A stretch of 64,000 bases of DNA from Verrucomicrobiota bacterium (GTDB lineage: Bacteria > Verrucomicrobiota > Verrucomicrobiia > Opitutales > Opitutaceae), in contig JAQGOP010000006.1 of assembly GCA_028293545.1 (NCBI GenBank), positions 56,488-120,487 on the forward strand, written 5' to 3'. The position numbers and the translations under genes were made by a program. Shown piece by piece: positions 60,836 to 64,000 of this stretch (its first letter is position 1; each line of letters begins with the position of its first letter). The notes below the pieces were generated by a model that searched no databases, was not told the DNA's origin, and was given only the letters and a program-made list of their open reading frames with translations.

Positions 60836-62584
60836 TCAGCGATACTCTTCGCCGGTCACGGCGTTGATGATCTTGAAATTCTCGACGTGGTAGTTGAGGT
60901 CGGCGCGGAAGGCCAATTTCACGCCGAAGAGTTTCTCGACGCGCACCAGGAGCTCCGCGTCTTCGCTGCGCAGGCGCTCGAGGATGCTCGGGTGGACCAA
61001 CACCCGCAGCGAATACTCCTTGCCGTCGTTGCGCAGCTGGAGGCGGCGCGCGATGGACGAGAGCTTGCGCTGGAGTTCGACCGACATCGTCGTCGCGCTC
61101 TTCACGATCCCGCGCCCGCGACAATACGGGCAGTCGGTGTAAAGGTTGGAGGACAACGACTCCTGCTGGCGCTGGCGCGTCATCTGCAGGATGCCGAGGG
61201 TCGAGATCGGCAGGATGTGGTTCTTGGCTTTGTCCTGGGACATTTCCGCGACCATTTTTTCGTAAACCGCGTTGCGATGGCGGCGTTCCTTCATGTCGAT
61301 GAAGTCGATGATCAGCAGGCCGCCGAGATTGCGCAGGCGGATCTGGCGGGCGGCTTCGGTGGCGGCCTCGAGGTTGACGGCGTAGATGACGTTTTTTTCG
61401 TCGCCGCCACGGGATTTGTGCGAGCCCGTGTTAACGTCGATCGAGATCAGGGCCTCGGTTTCATCGATCACGATTTCGCCGCCGGACGGAAGCGGAACCT
61501 TGCGCTGGCCGGTCTGCTCGATCTGCCGCTCGATGTTGAAGCGCTCGAAGATCGGGATGCTGTCGTTGTAGAACGCGATCTTCCCGGCGGAACGTTTCGA
61601 GATTTGCGCAACGAGCTTCTGGATGTGGGAGTGGTCCTCCTTGTTGTCGATGAGGACGCGGTCGACCTCCTCGGTCAGGAAATCGCGGACGGTGCGTTCG
61701 ACGAGGTCGGGCTCCTGGTAAAGGCACGCCGGGGCCCGGTCGTTCTGCATCTTAGTCGTGATGTCCTGCCAGGTCTTCAGGAGAATGTGCAGGTCGCGCA
61801 CGAAGTAGCGGGACTTTTTCCCTTCGCCGGCGGTGCGCACGATCACGCCCATGCCTTCGGGGATGGTGAGCTCGTTGATAAGCGTCTTGAGGCGCTTGCG
61901 CTCCTGGGGATCCTCGATCTTGCGCGAGATGCCGCAGCCGTCGCTGAACGGCGTGAGGATCAGGTAGCGGCCGGGGATCGAAAGGTTCGTCGTGGTGCGC
62001 GGGCCCTTGGTGCCGATCGGGCCCTTCGTGACCTGGATGACGATGTCGGTGCCGGGCGGATAGAGGCCCGGGATGTCCTTGACGGTAGGCTCAGCGCCGC
62101 GCGCCGGGGCGTTTTTCTTTTTGTTCACGCGCACGACTTCCACGGAGGAGTCGGCCGCGGCGGGAAGCATGTCCCAATAATGGAGGAAGGCGTTCTTGGT
62201 GTAACCGATGTCCACGAACGCGGCCTTCAGGCCGGCATCGAGGTTCTTGATGCGACCCTTGTAGATGCCGCCGACCATGCGGTTGTCGGACTCGCGCTCG
62301 ATCTCGAATTTCTCGAGCCGTCCGTCGACGAGCAGCGCGACCCGCTTTTCGAGCGGTTCGGAATTGATGATGAGCTCGCGGTACGAGCCCTTCTCCTTCT
62401 TGAAGACGGAGAGAATTTTCTGAAGCAGCGGACGTTGCTGGGACCGTTCGGCCGCGCCGGCTTTCAGTTCCGACGCGGTGACGGGCTTGCCGTCGCTGGC
62501 CGAGGGTGGATTGACGAGTTCGGCGTCATATTTTTGGGCGACGTCCGGCGGAGTGCCGGGCGTGGGGTGGGAGGGATCGCTCAT
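60836..62584 (-). CDS. rng: Ribonuclease E/G family protein
   Basis: A 582-residue RNase E/G, endonuclease for rRNA maturation and mRNA decay. After an 80-residue polar lead comes [20 protein letters not shown], the S1 domain ([35 protein letters not shown]), [20 protein letters not shown], the catalytic DNase I-like region with [34 protein letters not shown] and [15 protein letters not shown], which holds the catalytic Asp pair, and the zinc link CPYCRGRG. No long RNase E scaffold follows, so RNase G-like. It is the last gene of the rodA-rng unit and ends before an intrinsic terminator. Confidence 0.93.
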   Translation of the reverse strand: MSDPSHPTPGTPPDVAQKYDAELVNPPSASDGKPVTASELKAGAAERSQQRPLLQKILSVFKKEKGSYRELIINSEPLEKRVALLVDGRLEKFEIERESDNRMVGGIYKGRIKNLDAGLKAAFVDIGYTKNAFLHYWDMLPAAADSSVEVVRVNKKKNAPARGAEPTVKDIPGLYPPGTDIVIQVTKGPIGTKGPRTTTNLSIPGRYLILTPFSDGCGISRKIEDPQERKRLKTLINELTIPEGMGVIVRTAGEGKKSRYFVRDLHILLKTWQDITTKMQNDRAPACLYQEPDLVERTVRDFLTEEVDRVLIDNKEDHSHIQKLVAQISKRSAGKIAFYNDSIPIFERFNIERQIEQTGQRKVPLPSGGEIVIDETEALISIDVNTGSHKSRGGDEKNVIYAVNLEAATEAARQIRLRNLGGLLIIDFIDMKERRHRNAVYEKMVAEMSQDKAKNHILPISTLGILQMTRQRQQESLSSNLYTDCPYCRGRGIVKSATTMSVELQRKLSSIARRLQLRNDGKEYSLRVLVHPSILERLRSEDAELLVRVEKLFGVKLAFRADLNYHVENFKIINAVTGEEYR

Positions 62585-62680
62585 GGTGGGTGTCGTGGTG
62601 GGTTATCACGGGGCTCCATGATGCGGCAGCTGCGGCGCAGGAAATTCCGGCAGAGCGGTCGTTAGCGCGAAGAAGCGATC

Positions 62681-63910
62681 TCATATGAAATCCTTCCTGA
62701 AGCGATAGACGCTCTGGACCAGTCCTTGCAGCAAGCAGCAGCTGAGCACAAAAGAGCCTCCGTAGCTGATGAAGGGAAGTGGTATGCCCGTGATGGGCAC
62801 GAGCCCGATGGTCATGGCGATGTTCACGAACACATGCACGGCGAACAGCACCGTGACGCCGATGGCGAGCAGGGTGCCGAACCGGTCTCGAGCGAGACCA
62901 GCGATGCGTATGCCGTTGAACAAAACCATGCCAAACAGGCCGAGAACCGTTAAGCTTCCCAGGAATCCTTTTTCCTCGGCGATAACCGAGAAAATAAAAT
63001 CGTTATGCGCGACCGAACGCGGCAGGTAGCCCAGCTGGGCCTGCGTACCGTCCGTCCAGCCCTTGCCAAAAAGACCGCCCGATCCGACCGAGATCAGCGA
63101 CTGGCGCTGGTTCCAGCCCACGCCCATCGGGTCAACTTTGTCGGGCCAGATAAAACCCACGATGCGGTTGCGCTGGTAATCGTGGAGCGGCACCCATGAC
63201 TTGGCGTCGTACTTACCTTTGTCGTTCAGGTAGGAGTAGTTATGCTCCTCCATGAAATTTTTATAGCTCACCGTGTCCCACGCCACAATCCCGAGGACGA
63301 GCAGGAAAGCCCCTAGGGACGCCGCGAAGAACCGCGTCGAGAGCTTCGAGACATAGAGCATGGAAAAGACCATCGGGGGGAGCACGATCGCCGACTTCAA
63401 GTCGGGCTGTAGCAAGATCAAGAGCATGGGTGCACCTACGGCAAGGGCCAATTTCCCCAGTACGCCCAACGACTGCTGCACCGTGCCTACTTCCGACCGA
63501 ATCAGCAGTCCCGCCGTCATCAAAAGCACCGCAATCTTCGCCGTCTCGGACGGCTGGTAAGAAAAAACCCCCAAGTTGATCCAGCGTTGCGAGCCGTAGA
63601 CCTCGCTCCCGATCCCCGGCAAGAGGACCAAAACGAGGGGAATGAGGCAAAGCGCATAAAACCAATGAGTCACGCTGAGCCAGATCCGGTAATCCACCAG
63701 GGAAACGGCCAGGTAAATCGCCGCGCCCATCCCCAGCCAGACCAGCTGGGTCATCCAGTTATTCCCATGAACTGAATACTGCGCGCTATAGATGAACGCC
63801 ACGCCGAACAAACTCAGGCCAACCAGTGCGATGGGCGTTAGCAAATCCCAGCGTCCACGCGTCGTCGTCTTGAAGACGCTGATGTAGTCGGTTGGAGACG
63901 GGAGGTTCAC
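62681..63910 (-). CDS. rodA: Rod shape-determining protein RodA
   Basis: About 409 residues with ten membrane helices of the SEDS family, the peptidoglycan glycosyltransferase for cell elongation that works with PBP2. Signatures are YGSQRWINLGVFSYQPSETAKIA, LLILLQPDLKSAIVLPPMV, SVGSGGLFGKGWTDGTQAQLG, PRSVAHNDFIFSVIAEEKGF and the end IPLPFISYGGSFVLSCCLLQG. The catalytic Asp region corresponds to QPDLKSA. The start is ambiguous: GTG 63910 or TTG 63946; GTG is preferred. It lies upstream of rng on the same strand; the PBP2 gene (mrdA) would be expected beyond the right edge. Confidence 0.92.
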   Translation of the reverse strand: MNLPSPTDYISVFKTTTRGRWDLLTPIALVGLSLFGVAFIYSAQYSVHGNNWMTQLVWLGMGAAIYLAVSLVDYRIWLSVTHWFYALCLIPLVLVLLPGIGSEVYGSQRWINLGVFSYQPSETAKIAVLLMTAGLLIRSEVGTVQQSLGVLGKLALAVGAPMLLILLQPDLKSAIVLPPMVFSMLYVSKLSTRFFAASLGAFLLVLGIVAWDTVSYKNFMEEHNYSYLNDKGKYDAKSWVPLHDYQRNRIVGFIWPDKVDPMGVGWNQRQSLISVGSGGLFGKGWTDGTQAQLGYLPRSVAHNDFIFSVIAEEKGFLGSLTVLGLFGMVLFNGIRIAGLARDRFGTLLAIGVTVLFAVHVFVNIAMTIGLVPITGIPLPFISYGGSFVLSCCLLQGLVQSVYRFRKDFI

Positions 63911-63965
63911 GCGTGCGACTAAGCGAACTCCCCCAGCCGAGAGCAAGAACCGCCCGTGATAAAAC

Positions 63966-63990
63966 GTAGCGCAGGCGGCCCGCCTGCTCC
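63966..63990 (+). repeat. Family A repeat, copy 11
   Basis: A perfect 25-bp copy (GTAGC, core palindrome, TCC) at the right window edge, upstream of rodA. The gene it would follow lies outside the window. A second GTAGCG begins at 63995, which may be the start of another unit. Confidence 0.88.
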
Positions 63991-64000
63991 GGAAGTAGCG

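Noticed and set aside
60770..62665. A 631-codon open frame on the plus strand opposite rng, and similar long antisense frames at 7375-8814, 20652-22364, 21838-23862, 23810-25309, 25473-26993 and 49181-50479
   Set aside because: They lie wholly opposite well-recognised genes, have biased Arg/Ala/Gly/Val/Asp/Glu composition and no family-like motifs. Such mirror frames are expected in high-GC DNA.

Overview
The window is high-GC bacterial chromosome with gene content and protein flavour that fit a Verrucomicrobiota member, most likely Opitutales/Opitutaceae-like. This is inferred from the mix of GxGYxYP-domain protein, NamZ/DUF1343 lipoprotein, GH32, VTT and RlmM-type proteins, an mrd/rng cluster, and many short palindromic repeats. 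No rRNA, complete tRNA, CRISPR array or prophage was seen. Both edges cut through neighbouring loci: the first gene lacks its 5' end, and rodA probably continues an operon beyond the right edge.

Layout. 0-11 kb is a surface-polysaccharide locus: four glycosyltransferases, two methyltransferases, a polytopic membrane protein, a polyprenyl-phosphate sugar transferase and an O-antigen ligase/TPR fusion. 11-17.5 kb holds a VTT membrane protein, xseA, a secreted MsrB, a REP-associated tyrosine transposase (RAYT) surrounded by its probable repeats, and a sugar oxidoreductase/isomerase pair. 17.7-19.7 kb is a scar: an ankyrin fragment, a 5'-truncated lipA and a 5'-truncated NHL-repeat gene meet head to head. 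19.7-28.2 kb is sugar and glycerate metabolism: 2-hydroxyacid dehydrogenase, NamZ lipoprotein, glycerate kinase, DUF1653, GH32, a fucose-isomerase-like protein and a divergent AraC regulator. 28.2-37.5 kb has a BON lipoprotein, an SDR, a large secreted ankyrin/TonB-C-like protein, RlmM, a GxGYxYP protein and a SpoU methyltransferase.

37.6-42 kb looks like a lysine/aminoadipate catabolic trio: a VOC-like protein, a saccharopine-dehydrogenase-family protein and an ALDH7-type dehydrogenase. After a DUF885 peptidase and a cytochrome b562-like protein, 44.6-51.1 kb is a six-gene assimilatory sulfate operon, cysI-cysH-cysD-cysN-rrf2-cysE. It is divergent from cobA-cbiX, which supply siroheme for CysI; a 50-bp intergenic region with an inverted repeat separates the two operons.

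52.9-57.7 kb holds an esterase/beta-propeller fusion, a two-gene module of a 55-aa protein and an ART-like protein that resembles a toxin-antitoxin pair, a PhyH oxygenase, a GNAT enzyme and an EF-hand protein. 57.9-60.8 kb has TerC, a tiny basic ORF and a decayed stretch with a hsdR/hsdS chimera and a tRNA-3'-end-like motif. The window ends with rng and rodA, part of the usual rod-shape cluster.

Several families of interspersed palindromes run through the window. The commonest (family A) has a 17-bp palindromic core and sits exactly on gene ends: in four genes its own TAG is the stop codon, in a fifth a TAA variant is, and in one gene the repeat is translated into the C-terminus.
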